A stretch of 64,000 bases of DNA, from NCBI GenBank assembly GCA_037178625.1, contig CM074127.1:5642001-5706000 (forward strand), written 5' to 3'. Shown here piece by piece: positions 34,804 through 46,488 of the stretch; within the stretch, counting starts at the first letter, position 1, and each line of letters begins with the position of its first letter. The DNA is from Skeletonema tropicum (taxonomy: Eukaryota; Bacillariophyta; Thalassiosirophyceae; Thalassiosirales; Thalassiosiraceae). The translations under genes and the position numbers were made by a program. Under the pieces are notes generated by a model that was not told where the DNA came from, ran no database searches, and saw nothing but the letters and a program-made list of their open reading frames with translations.

Positions 34804-35344
34804 TACATGGTCGCCTTTGGCAACACACTGTTGGCATAAAATGCTGTTGAGGACGATTCAATGGTCAGGGATTGAATTATATATTGACTCTGTTCAGATC
34901 CCGTATCCCCGAGAGAATGGGTTGTACGGGCGATGATCTGCTCAGCATTAATCGCTGTCGAACTGCTTTACATCTACTTTTTCTCTCCGATATTGTGACT
35001 GCGGATGGATTACACTTTGAGCGTTCCTTGATATCCTGGAATGGCAGCAATACTCCAATTGAATCATCGTATGAATTTCCAGTGTCTCTTCCAACTATGC
35101 TGGATTGGAGACGTTGGGAAGCCTTCTGGACGAGAGTCAGTGGACCAAGCAATTCTACATATCGCTTCTTGGGACGCTGGATACATCCTTCTCATCGCAA
35201 GTGGCGCTGATATTATGACGAAGGCTGTGATCAGATAGAGTACAAGACTGATTCGTCTACTGTTCTTCTGTACATTAGGAGTGGAATTGGCAGGACACGT
35301 TCACACGCACGTGCGTTCGTTCGTCCGTCGAGAGGAGTCAACAA

Positions 35345-36259
35345 ATGTCCCTTGGGATGCCTACATCGGTTCATCCTATCACGGAGGATTCAGTGCAAAG
35401 GCTGTATACTGGTCCTTCCCTCTCGTCACCACCAACGTCACCGGCTGACTTCTGGTCCTGGTCGTTTTTTGCTAGTTGGGGTGGTACTTGGATGTGGAAG
35501 GATGTAGTCAACTCCGCTGCAGCCCCGTCCGATCTTCAGTGGCTCACGATGGCAATACGGTCGAATACCGCTCTTTGGTGTACTGATGGCTCTCACGACC
35601 CTATCTCAGCTCCTGAGATCAGTGTAGCTGGCTAGATTATCTATGATACCGTCACAGAGCAATACCTGAGTGGTGCTTTCTTCGAGCGTTCTGACCAAGC
35701 GAGTTCCTACAGGGGTGAAATGATTGGTAACCTTGCCTTGCACATCCTGTGTAGTGCCATCGAACGGTTCTATGTCCTTCCCAGATGTTCTAACAAACTG
35801 TTTTGTGATAACAAGGTTACTTTAAAAGAGTCAAGACGTAGTCGAAGAAGGGTTCCTCCCAAAAAGGCATGCAGTGATGTTGTTCGACATATGCGGTCAT
35901 TAAAGGAATCCCTGGCGATGCAATTTGATTATATAGACGTTGATGCACATGCAGATGAACGGCAACAATGGGAGCGTCTCACCATAGCACAGCAACTTAA
36001 CTACAGATGTGACTTACTTGCCAAACGTGCGGTGTCAACAGCAATTTCCCTTGGCTCTGCCATCCCGCAGCGTTTTCTGTTTCCGAACGAAGGCGTTGCT
36101 GACTTTGTCAATGGTTGGAAACAAACCTCGGATCTGTCCTCTTCAGTGAGGTTCGAGGTTGGCAAGCGAGAAGCAAGGAAAGTCCTTACTCAACCAAACA
36201 CCATGGGGGGGGCAGTTGAAGCAGAAGCAGGCTCCTCTCTCATGTCAGCAATTATTTGA
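35345..36259 (+). pseudogene. LINE RNase H-like domain (one internal stop)
   Basis: ALWCTDGSHDPISAPEISVA gives the first Asp. After a TAG in place of what is probably Trp, it continues IIYDTVTEQYLSG, SYRGEMIGNLALHIL (Glu), KLFCDNKVTL (Asp) and YIDVDAHADE (His/Asp). A single frame carries it apart from the stop. Confidence 0.75.
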
Positions 36260-37263
36260 TGAAATCGACTGGGAATCGCTGATCGAGCTCTCACGCATGG
36301 GGGTATGTACAAGACATGGCTGACAAAACAAACGAGCAACTTCTGTGGCAGCGGGGTTCAAGTTGCGAGGTATGCAGGACACACATCGGGCATCTCGTCG
36401 ATGGACCTGGTCCAGGATTGCTGCCCGAATTGTGGTATGAAGGGTGAGCGTGCCTCTCATCTGTGCTGCTGCCCTGATCCAGATCGTACCAGATATACAA
36501 AGAACAGGTTGATGAACTCGAAACGTGGATGATCAAAGCGTATGGCCATCCTGAACTTGTTTACTTTCTACCGAAATATCTTCTCTTACGGGGTAAAAGG
36601 GAATTTAGCTCTCTTGGCACAAAGTCTCCAGATATGATGAAGGTCGCTAGGAGCCAAGAAGTCATTGGATGGAGACATCTTACTGAAGGAAAACTTTCTA
36701 GACTCATTCTACCTATGCAGAAGTCTTACTTAGTCACCACTCCAAGCGGAATTAGCGGTGAGGCATGGGTCAAACAACTTATCCATCGCATCCTACATCC
36801 TACTCATTCACAATGGATTTATCGCAACGTCAGTCTTCATCACAAACGAAATGGAGTTCTGGCTACACAGCGTTCAAAACATCTTCTCAATGAAATCGAA
36901 CTGATACTTTTGACGCAACTTCCCGATGATTTTGACATCGATATAAATACTCTGCGCAAACGTCTAGTTGAAGAACAGGGAAATTACGTCGATGTTGCGA
37001 AGGCTGCTATTCGTGCTGGTCAAAGAACGCACGCAGGCAGGGCGTCACAACTTCGATCCAAGAATCGTCGTGTCTCTACACGCCAGAAGCTCGGCCTCGA
37101 TGAGGTGGAAACCCAACTGCGACAGACTAGAACTCCATTTAGCCAGTCGGAACGTGAGAGGCGCTCACTGTTGGGAGCTTCCACCTTTTCTAGAAGCCGA
37201 CCACATCCTTCCTCCACCATCGCGAATCAAGGAAGCAACAAGAGGCTGAGGAAACCTGGTTGA
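36260..37263 (+). pseudogene. LINE C-terminal region
   Basis: CCPNCGMKGERASHLCCCPD resembles a Cys/His knuckle. It is followed after a frame change by a long helical, basic tail (VDELETWMIKAYGHPELVYF-like text, then a 244-codon frame to 37263). Confidence 0.6.
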
Positions 37264-37501
37264 AACGGTGTACTAGTTGCGCAGCAAACGTGGTTATGCT
37301 ACGTTTGTTAATTCTATTAGTGTTGATGGTTACACTCTTAATCAGATCCCGGCACTCTGCCGAAGTGAGGATTAGCCTCAGTCGCCTCGTTGCGGCCTTG
37401 CTATGTGTGTAAACACATGGCAATGAACAGACCTCGAGTCTACTCAGCAAGTATCTATTGTATTTAGAATAGTTGAGTAATTTTCTAAGTTATTATTATT
37501 A

Positions 37502-37517
37502 TCAAGCCAAATAATGT
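37502..37517 (+). repeat. Right target-site duplication of the LINE
   Basis: TCAAGCCAAATAATGT, identical to 30750-30765. Confidence 0.88.
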
Positions 37518-38220
37518 TGTGCGCTTTGACAAAATGAGGGCAATCTCCAGTACCAGTAGTTCGATTTCGGCTTCATTTTGGCCGTGGTCATATCATGGTC
37601 ATGATTTTTCAAGAGACATCTCGATCTCGAACCATGGCCGCTGTGCGAAAAACCAAGATGAGTACCAATATCTACTACATAGAGTACCATGGAAGGTGGG
37701 TAAAATAAAGATGTGATGACGTATTTGGCACTGGCACTCACTACTCCTACGAAAGCAAATCTCTTCTCACATAAAGCCAATCGGTAATGACCACACAGTT
37801 ATATCCGCAGAAGAGTGAGCTAGTAGTTGCTTGACCGAATGATGGCCGTCACATGATCGTCAGCTTATGGCTGATCCAACGGTCACGATCGGCTAAGGAA
37901 TGACCGATGACCACCGGAAGAGTCCCGAGTGCACGGAGACTCAATAAGGATGATGTGCATCAGACAGAATCTATCTCTGAAAGATTTCTATTCCCAGAAC
38001 TCATCAAACACACCTATTACTTACTTACGTTACCGCCCGCAGCAAACTTTTTTTTCATCAACGCAGAGCTACTCTTAGGACGGGCAAAAGACGATGCATT
38101 ATTCCATATTCCATCCTTGCCAATCATCTGATTTCTGCCTTATCACCGACCAAAAATAATGCAATTTATTAGATGCATCACACAGATCTCAAGTCTGCAC
38201 ACTTATTAGCCGTAGGCCAT
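37518..38220. other. Remainder of flank block F, then block P copy 2
   Basis: 37680-37790 (GGCACTGGCACTCACTACTC, then CTACGAAAGC) continues the flank interrupted by the LINE and matches 47395-47440 and 47620-47690. 37985-38215 is the second copy of block P (26720-26920). Confidence 0.7.
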
Positions 38221-38245
38221 TTTTTGCGCCCATTTGGGCGCAAAA
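38221..38245. repeat. Perfect hairpin TTTTTGCGCCC-ATT-GGGCGCAAAAA type
   Basis: An eleven-base stem around a short loop, next to a second TTTTTTTGCGCCCATA half-copy at 38285-38300. Confidence 0.75.
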
Positions 38246-38316
38246 ATCGATTTTGGCCCATCTCCGCTCGAGATCGGCTCCAAATTTTTTTGCGCCCATA
38301 TCCCAACCAATTTTTG

Positions 38317-38340
38317 AAAACGGCATTTCGATGCCGTTTT
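38317..38340. repeat. TTCG-loop hairpin, copy 1
   Basis: AAAACGGCAT-TTCG-ATGCCGTTTT, a 10-bp perfect stem with a tetraloop sequence. It recurs at 38705-38730, and a variant with a CAAA loop is at 38894-38917. Confidence 0.9.
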
Positions 38341-38364
38341 CCGTAGAGCTCTGGTATGTTTCTA

Positions 38365-38695
38365 CTCCCTCTGTCCCAAAAAAAATGAGCTATTTGAATC
38401 GTAGTCCCACAAAAAACTAGCTATTTGACGTACTTATTCCTACGTCAGGCAGGTCCTACACAAGTGTCCGAGAGGCCTCAAGTTTCATATTAGGGTTAGA
38501 TTAAAGGATATTTTAACGCTTTTTGTCACAACATCATTACAAATACTTGCTTAACAACCTCCAACCTTCGTATAATCGTAACCGGCGTGAAATAAGCTTT
38601 CCAACGTTGTGCGATAGCAATTTTTTGGACGAAAATTGACCAAATTTTAACTATTTTAAAAATCAAAAAGCTCATTTTTTGTGGGACAGAGGGAG
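38365..38695. mobile_element. Stowaway-like MITE (Tc1/mariner type), 331 bp
   Basis: It starts CTCCCTCTGTCCCA and ends TGGGACAGAGGGAG, with TA on both sides (38363-38364 and 38696-38697). The termini match over 27 bases with one mismatch. The end sequence is nearly the plant Stowaway consensus (CTCCCTCCGTCCCA). A subterminal repeat of the end (GTCCCACAAAAAACTAGCTA) lies just inside the left terminus. There is no coding capacity. Confidence 0.88.
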
Positions 38696-38704
38696 TACGA
38701 GAGG

Positions 38705-38730
38705 CAAAACGGCATTTCGATGCCGTTTTG
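38705..38730. repeat. TTCG-loop hairpin, copy 2
   Basis: CAAAACGGCAT-TTCG-ATGCCGTTTTG, an 11-bp stem, nine bases after the MITE. Confidence 0.9.
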
Positions 38731-39468
38731 CTACTCCGACGAAGGCCTCGTGCAATTGTAAAAGAACAAAGCATGAGCCATTGTGTGGCCTTAAGGTTAC
38801 TTTCTTGCGTAGAAGGGCTACAGGTTTGTGAGGGAAAACACAAAAGGAGCTGTACTTTACTCGCTAGCTTTGACACTAACAAGTCGGAGTAGAAAAACGG
38901 CACCAAAGTGCCGTTTTCATGCCCTTGCGGTTCTGAGCCCATTGGCAAAACAGTGCCGTTTTCAAAATGGTTGGGAGAGTGAAAGCCGGGCGATCTGCAA
39001 AGGAACTCCACAGAATTCCGCCGACTGCAAGGGAATTCTTTGGACGGATGGAAATGCGGTGGAAGCTTGCCGAACACCAGCCAAAACGCTCAGCTGTAAA
39101 AGTGACAACACGAACCCTTCTCATCAAAAAATGAGAATCATGTCAGATCTAGAGAGATCAGCCCTGCACTGCGCTCGAAAATCATGGGCAGTCGCAAATA
39201 CAGTGACATATGATTCATCATTCTGAACAACGCAAGTGAATTGAACTCCGCTCAGCCAGCTTTTGCAGCCGGGGCACGATACGATGAGAACTCGAACTCC
39301 AAAAGAGAACTCGATGTCAGTCGCAGCCGTGTGCTCGATATCGATCAGCATAAAAGCAATCCGCCATACTTCTCATAAAAGCGTTTTCATAAGACATCAT
39401 TCCAGAAAGAACAAATTAAAACTACAATACCAGATTGTATCCGAACTATCAACAAGTCAGACATAGCA
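38731..39468. other. Upstream region of copy B
   Basis: A CAAA-loop variant of the hairpin lies at 38894-38917. From about 38975 (GTGAAAGCCGGGCGATCTGC) the sequence parallels the 5' region of copy A (27956 onward), including TCAGCCAGCTTTTGCAGC and the TATA-like string at 39375. Confidence 0.6.
39375..39381 (+). promoter_or_regulatory. TATA-like box of copy B
   Basis: ATAAAAG, 94 bases before the ATG, in the same context as in the other copies. Confidence 0.4.
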
Positions 39469-40744
39469 ATGAATCTCAAATTCCTCATCCTCAGCATTAC
39501 CGCGGTCGCCGCTACATGTAAGTCGGATCGGCAGTGAGCATGGCAAGAGACTGAAATGAGATCACTGCTGCAGCTGAACATATCTTGTGTCTATTTACTC
39601 ATTCATCCTTTCTAATGTTGCTTCTTGCCACTTTTCATCCCTATTCCAACAGCGAACAAACATCACCTTCGACACGAGCCAGTAAGTAGAAGCAAGGGAA
39701 TAACTGTAGAAGATTAAATTATTGCTTAAATTGCCATGATGATTGATGAATGAATGTGAACTTTACTTTGTGTGATGCATGGACTGACTAATAACTCCCA
39801 TTTGCTTCATCTACACACTACCTTAGGGACAACACGATATCACATTCAGAGCCACGAAAGGTCGTCTCCATCGACTTCTCAACGATAATGAAGTAGCTCC
39901 CAACCTACATCTCGAAGCGCTTCGCGTTCTTCGAGGTTCTCAGAGATCCCTCAAAGATAGGACTATTGACTGTGAAGACAATAACGGCAATGACTGGACT
40001 TGTAACAGAGATACTGAAAAATGTGGTAAGGATCAAGGTGAATGCAAAGAAGTGTGCGACGAAGACAAGGATTGCCATGGCCACGGAGACTGTGACAAAG
40101 GCAAGTGCAAGTGCGAAGATGGGTACGAAGACGATAAAGATTGTGGTAGGCGAGACGTTGAATACGAAGTCACCGTGCACCTTGCACACATTACAGAAGA
40201 GGTCAGGACAACCGACTGCATTGATGCTCTCAAAAGTTTGGAGCGAAGTATCGATGATCTCAATCTCCCGTCTACGGTGAAGGTCGATTCTAAAAGCAAA
40301 CGCTCTTCGAAAGACTCTGACGACGAGGGACCACTTGAGCTTAAGATTGATATCGTTCCTAACCATGACTGTACCGTGGATGGACTTGCTGATCAAGCTT
40401 TCCGTGAAGTCGAACTCCTAGCGTCTGGCAGACTTGTGGATGGACTTGCTGATCAAGAACCACAAGAACCACTTCCTTGGTCCTATGAATGTCTCGTGGA
40501 CAGATCCAAGGACATCCTGAAGAAGGCCAAAAAAGAGGACGATGCGGATGATTTGGAAGATGATCTCGATGATCTCCTCTCTGATTGCTATGTTGTCGAA
40601 AATGTTAGCTGCGTAGAAAAATGCCATCATGACATTGAAGACGACTGCAAAGACGAGCTTGACCCCGATGAAGAGGACAAGGACGATTGTGGAGGCCTTC
40701 ACAAAGACCTCGAGAAATGTTACGAAAAATGTCATCGTCACTAA
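39469..40744 (+). CDS. Secreted acidic Cys-rich EGF-like protein, copy B
   Basis: Exons 39469-39517, 39653-39681 and 39827-40744 (331 residues). The product has a signal peptide (MNLKFLILSITAVAAT), a short His/Arg exon, then the EGF-like run CDEDKDCHGHGDCDKGKCKC and the acidic Cys-paired C-terminus ending CYEKCHRH. Compared with copy A it has DRTIDCEDNNGND in place of DIDCEEGGFE and a doubled VDGLADQ element. Exon 3 is identical at protein level to copies C and D. Intron 2 holds an extra AGCAAGGGAATAACTGTAG stretch absent from C and D. This sets the left limit of the near-perfect array at about 39711. Confidence 0.78.
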
Positions 40745-42261
40745 TGACAAGCAGCTTCTTCAAGTCTTTTCATGTTATTTATGTTGCCTTCGTTCCTTTG
40801 TTCCTTCACCGCTGAAGAGAACTCGTCTGAACCCGAAGTGAATTTAGAGAAAGAGAGAGAGAGACACTGAACCCGAAGTGTATTTAGAATTAGAGAGAGA
40901 TAGTACAATAAAGAGTAGAAAACACAACCATCTCAACTATGTATCGTACCGTGGCGCTCGAAGAAGTGGCCTGTCAAGCTGTCATTTCGTATTTATTGAG
41001 TATTATTACAATTGACTTCTCATATAAGATGATTTGCACCCTTTCACCTGCAAACATCTCGCTTCTACATGTGTAGGTCGAAGATTGCTGCAGCATATTT
41101 TAGTTGTAGATGGTCACATCCACCTTCATGGATTAAAACGAGTCTAGTGGCTAGTGACTTCGCAAGAAGAAGCAGTGAAATTTTCTGCAAGACAAGAGCT
41201 GTGCCTGGGGCCTATAATATTCGGCGTTAGACTCAAATGCACAACCATTCGAGAGAGAGAGATGCGATTATCTTGAGCCGACGAGCCGGGGAGCTCCCGT
41301 CAAGCCTAACCTCAAACTCTAGTCCCTCTTGTAGCTTTGGGCACGCTAACGAGCCCGCTACCTATGTACTTAGCTATCCCGATACGCCTGTACCCACAAC
41401 ACACATTCATTGTCACATACATAGTTTTGTATAATGACACACATGAAATTCTTTCGCGTAGGCGAGACTAAGCGACTGATTTTACGACTACTGTTTGTTA
41501 TGAATGCTTCAAGTGCAAGCCTGGACCTTGCTACTTGGTTCTTGCTCCTCATCGCCTCTGTCCTTTCTGCGCTCAAGGGATACATACAGTGAAGTGGTCC
41601 GATGCAACCTTCCAGACAACAACAGAGAGACTGTGGGTGGTGCCAAACATGTGTGGGTTAAAATCTACGATGCGAAACCCACACCCCTCTAGAGATGCAA
41701 GACGGGAACATCGAAGATTTTTCGATACCCCGTTTGGTCCAATAGTGGGGAGTGGGACGTTTAAAACTATCTAGAAACAACCGATGCCGAAAAACCCACA
41801 CATTACAATGAGTGCATTGTTTGGATGAACAGCCAAAAAAGAATGCAGGGGTGGTAGGTACTCAGTAGCATTGATGAGTGAAGACACCCGTCTCGACTGT
41901 CCATCACCCAAAGAGAAGAGCGAGCGAGAGAGAGACGTAGACCTGCAAAGGAACTCCTCAGAATTCCGTCGCAACTGCAAGGAACTGCTCAGCTGTAAAA
42001 GTGACGAAACGAACCCTTCTCACAAAAATGAAATCATGTCCAGCGAGAACAGCCGTGCGCTCGGAACATAAGTAGGCAGTCGCAAATTAAAGAGACAAAT
42101 GATTCATTCTGTACAACGCAAGTGAATCGAACTCCGCTCAGCCAGCCTTCACAGGTGGTGCATGATGCGATGAGAACTCAAATTCCAAAAGAGAACTCGA
42201 TGTCAGTCTCAGCTGGTGCTCTCGATATCGATCAGCATAAAAGCAATCCGCCATACTTCTC
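40745..42261. other. Spacer between copies B and C
   Basis: 3' flank resembling 29673-30350, a duplicated GAACCCGAAGTG...TTTAGA unit near 40830-40890, then promoter-type sequence shared with copy A (41395-41500 against 27837-27950). Frames of 60-80 codons here recur in the next spacer only because the array is a repeat. Confidence 0.6.
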
Positions 42262-42268
42262 ATAAAAG
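42262..42268 (+). promoter_or_regulatory. TATA-like box of copy C
   Basis: ATAAAAG, 99 bases before the ATG. Confidence 0.4.
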
Positions 42269-42360
42269 CGTTTTCAAAAGACAGTATTCCAGAAAAAGGA
42301 TAAGAACATTAAAATCCACCAGATTGCATCCGAGCTATCAACAAGTCAGACATAGCAGCA

Positions 42361-43616
42361 ATGAACCTCAAATTCCTCATCCTCAGCATTACCGCGGTCG
42401 CCGCTACATGTAAGTCGGATCGGCAGTGAGCATGGCAAGAGACTGAAATGAGAGCACTGCTGCAGCTGAACATATCTTGTGTCTAGTTACTCATTCATCC
42501 TTTCTAATGTTGTCTCTTGTCACTTTTCATCCCTATTCCAACAGCGAACAAACATCATCTTCGACACGAGCCAGTAAGTAGAAGATTAAATTATTGCTTA
42601 AATTGCCATGATGATTGATGAATGAATGTGAACTTTACTTTGTGTGATGCATGGACTGACTAATAACTCCCATTTGCTTCATCTACACACTACCTTAGGG
42701 ACAACACGATATCACATTCAGAGCCACGAAAGGTCGTCTCCATCGACTTCTCAACGATAATGAAGTAGCTCCCAACCTACATCTCGAAGCGCTTCGCGTT
42801 CTTCGAGGTTCTCAGAGATCCCTCAAAGATAGGACTATTGACTGTGAAGACAATAACGGCAATGACTGGACTTGTAACAGAGATACTGAAAAATGTGGTA
42901 AGGATCAAGGTGAATGCAAAGAAGTGTGCGACGAAGACAAGGATTGCCATGGCCACGGAGACTGTGACAAAGGCAAGTGCAAGTGCGAAGATGGGTACGA
43001 AGACGATAAAGATTGTGGTAGGCGAGACGTTGAATACGAAGTCACCGTGCACCTTGCACACATTACAGAAGAGGTCAGGACAACCGACTGCATTGATGCT
43101 CTCAAAAGTTTGGAGCGAAGTATCGATGATCTCAATCTCCCGTCTACGGTGAAGGTCGATTCTAAAAGCAAACGCTCTTCGAAAGACTCTGACGACGAGG
43201 GACCACTTGAGCTTAAGATTGATATCGTTCCTAACCATGACTGTACCGTGGATGGACTTGCTGATCAAGCTTTCCGTGAAGTCGAACTCCTAGCGTCTGG
43301 CAGACTTGTGGATGGACTTGCTGATCAAGAACCACAAGAACCACTTCCTTGGTCCTATGAATGTCTCGTGGACAGATCCAAGGACATCCTGAAGAAGGCC
43401 AAAAAAGAGGACGATGCGGATGATTTGGAAGATGATCTCGATGATCTCCTCTCTGATTGCTATGTTGTCGAAAATGTTAGCTGCGTAGAAAAATGCCATC
43501 ATGACATTGAAGACGACTGCAAAGACGAGCTTGACCCCGATGAAGAGGACAAGGACGATTGTGGAGGCCTTCACAAAGACCTCGAGAAATGTTACGAAAA
43601 ATGTCATCGTCACTAA
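42361..43616 (+). CDS. Secreted acidic Cys-rich EGF-like protein, copy C
   Basis: Exons 42361-42409, 42545-42573 and 42699-43616 (331 residues). The leader is MNLKFLILSITAVAAT, with codon changes from copy B (AACCTC for AATCTC). Exon 2 reads SNKHHLRHEP-like (CATCATCTTCGACACGAGCC). The mature chain is the same as in copies B and D. It is probably one of three functionally equivalent products of a recent array. Confidence 0.78.
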
Positions 43617-45133
43617 TGACAAGCAGCTTCTTCAAGTCTTTTCATGTTATTTATGTTGCCTTCGTTCCTTTGTTCCTTCACCGCTGAAGAGAACTCGTCT
43701 GAACCCGAAGTGAATTTAGAGAAAGAGAGAGAGAGACACTGAACCCGAAGTGTATTTAGAATTAGAGAGAGATAGTACAATAAAGAGTAGAAAACACAAC
43801 CATCTCAACTATGTATCGTACCGTGGCGCTCGAAGAAGTGGCCTGTCAAGCTGTCATTTCGTATTTATTGAGTATTATTACAATTGACTTCTCATATAAG
43901 ATGATTTGCACCCTTTCACCTGCAAACATCTCGCTTCTACATGTGTAGGTCGAAGATTGCTGCAGCATATTTTAGTTGTAGATGGTCACATCCACCTTCA
44001 TGGATTAAAACGAGTCTAGTGGCTAGTGACTTCGCAAGAAGAAGCAGTGAAATTTTCTGCAAGACAAGAGCTGTGCCTGGGGCCTATAATATTCGGCGTT
44101 AGACTCAAATGCACAACCATTCGAGAGAGAGAGATGCGATTATCTTGAGCCGACGAGCCGGGGAGCTCCCGTCAAGCCTAACCTCAAACTCTAGTCCCTC
44201 TTGTAGCTTTGGGCACGCTAACGAGCCCGCTACCTATGTACTTAGCTATCCCGATACGCCTGTACCCACAACACACATTCATTGTCACATACATAGTTTT
44301 GTATAATGACACACATGAAATTCTTTCGCGTAGGCGAGACTAAGCGACTGATTTTACGACTACTGTTTGTTATGAATGCTTCAAGTGCAAGCCTGGACCT
44401 TGCTACTTGGTTCTTGCTCCTCATCGCCTCTGTCCTTTCTGCGCTCAAGGGATACATACAGTGAAGTGGTCCGATGCAACCTTCCAGACAACAACAGAGA
44501 GACTGTGGGTGGTGCCAAACATGTGTGGGTTAAAATCTACGATGCGAAACCCACACCCCTCTAGAGATGCAAGACGGGAACATCGAAGATTTTTCGATAC
44601 CCCGTTTGGTCCAATAGTGGGGAGTGGGACGTTTAAAACTATCTAGAAACAACCGATGCCGAAAAACCCACACATTACAATGAGTGCATTGTTTGGATGA
44701 ACAGCCAAAAAAGAATGCAGGGGTGGTAGGTACTCAGTAGCATTGATGAGTGAAGACACCCGTCTCGACTGTCCATCACCCAAAGAGAAGAGCGAGCGAG
44801 AGAGAGACGTAGACCTGCAAAGGAACTCCTCAGAATTCCGTCGCAACTGCAAGGAACTGCTCAGCTGTAAAAGTGACGAAACGAACCCTTCTCACAAAAA
44901 TGAAATCATGTCCAGCGAGAACAGCCGTGCGCTCGGAACATAAGTAGGCAGTCGCAAATTAAAGAGACAAATGATTCATTCTGTACAACGCAAGTGAATC
45001 GAACTCCGCTCAGCCAGCCTTCACAGGTGGTGCATGATGCGATGAGAACTCAAATTCCAAAAGAGAACTCGATGTCAGTCTCAGCTGGTGCTCTCGATAT
45101 CGATCAGCATAAAAGCAATCCGCCATACTTCTC
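43617..45133. other. Spacer between copies C and D
   Basis: The same as 40745-42261, shifted by 2872 bases. Confidence 0.7.
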
Positions 45134-45140
45134 ATAAAAG
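45134..45140 (+). promoter_or_regulatory. TATA-like box of copy D
   Basis: ATAAAAG, 99 bases before the ATG. Confidence 0.4.
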
Positions 45141-45232
45141 CGTTTTCAAAAGACAGTATTCCAGAAAAAGGATAAGAACATTAAAATCCACCAGATTGCA
45201 TCCGAGCTATCAACAAGTCAGACATAGCAGCA

Positions 45233-46488
45233 ATGAACCTCAAATTCCTCATCCTCAGCATTACCGCGGTCGCCGCTACATGTAAGTCGGATCGGCAGTG
45301 AGCATGGCAAGAGACTGAAATGAGAGCACTGCTGCAGCTGAACATATCTTGTGTCTAGTTACTCATTCCTCCTTTCTAATGTTGTCTCTTGTCACTTTTC
45401 ATCCCTATTCCAACAGCGAACAAACATCATCTTCGACACGAGCCAGTAAGTAGAAGATTAAATTATTGCTTAAATTGCCATGATGATTGATGAATGAATG
45501 TGAACTTTACTTTGTGTGATGCATGGACTGACTAATAACTCCCATTTGCTTCATCTACACACTACCTTAGGGACAACACGATATCACATTCAGAGCCACG
45601 AAAGGTCGTCTCCATCGACTTCTCAACGATAATGAAGTAGCTCCCAACCTACATCTCGAAGCGCTTCGCGTTCTTCGAGGTTCTCAGAGATCCCTCAAAG
45701 ATAGGACTATTGACTGTGAAGACAATAACGGCAATGACTGGACTTGTAACAGAGATACTGAAAAATGTGGTAAGGATCAAGGTGAATGCAAAGAAGTGTG
45801 CGACGAAGACAAGGATTGCCATGGCCACGGAGACTGTGACAAAGGCAAGTGCAAGTGCGAAGATGGGTACGAAGACGATAAAGATTGTGGTAGGCGAGAC
45901 GTTGAATACGAAGTCACCGTGCACCTTGCACACATTACAGAAGAGGTCAGGACAACCGACTGCATTGATGCTCTCAAAAGTTTGGAGCGAAGTATCGATG
46001 ATCTCAATCTCCCGTCTACGGTGAAGGTCGATTCTAAAAGCAAACGCTCTTCGAAAGACTCTGACGACGAGGGACCACTTGAGCTTAAGATTGATATCGT
46101 TCCTAACCATGACTGTACCGTGGATGGACTTGCTGATCAAGCTTTCCGTGAAGTCGAACTCCTAGCGTCTGGCAGACTTGTGGATGGACTTGCTGATCAA
46201 GAACCACAAGAACCACTTCCTTGGTCCTATGAATGTCTCGTGGACAGATCCAAGGACATCCTGAAGAAGGCCAAAAAAGAGGACGATGCGGATGATTTGG
46301 AAGATGATCTCGATGATCTCCTCTCTGATTGCTATGTTGTCGAAAATGTTAGCTGCGTAGAAAAATGCCATCATGACATTGAAGACGACTGCAAAGACGA
46401 GCTTGACCCCGATGAAGAGGACAAGGACGATTGTGGAGGCCTTCACAAAGACCTCGAGAAATGTTACGAAAAATGTCATCGTCACTAA
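45233..46488 (+). CDS. Secreted acidic Cys-rich EGF-like protein, copy D
   Basis: Exons 45233-45281, 45417-45445 and 45571-46488 (331 residues), the same product as copy C. A single base differs in intron 1. The 3' flank beyond 46617 departs from copies B and C and in places is closer to copy A (AACCAGCTCAACTATG). D therefore carries the original right border of the duplicated block, as unequal crossing-over would leave. Confidence 0.78.

Larger units (their letters stand above)
30766..37501 (+). mobile_element. Degenerate non-LTR retrotransposon (LINE), 6.7 kb
   Basis: Flanked by a 16-bp perfect duplication (30750-30765 and 37502-37517) and ending in a short TTATTATTATTAT tail, as expected from target-primed reverse transcription. 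No LTRs. Reading left to right it carries an AP-type endonuclease region, a reverse transcriptase with an FVDD box, an RNase H-like region and a Cys/His-containing C-terminal part, in the order usual for LINEs. The coding text jumps between all three frames with several in-frame stops, so this copy is dead. It sits in the 3' flank of copy A, and the flank resumes after it, as seen by comparison with 47145-47700. Confidence 0.85.

Noticed and set aside
41237..42413. Several 60-80 codon frames in the spacer, repeated exactly 2872 bases later
   Set aside because: The repetition reflects the DNA array, not protein conservation. The frames have no counterpart in the diverged copy A flank.
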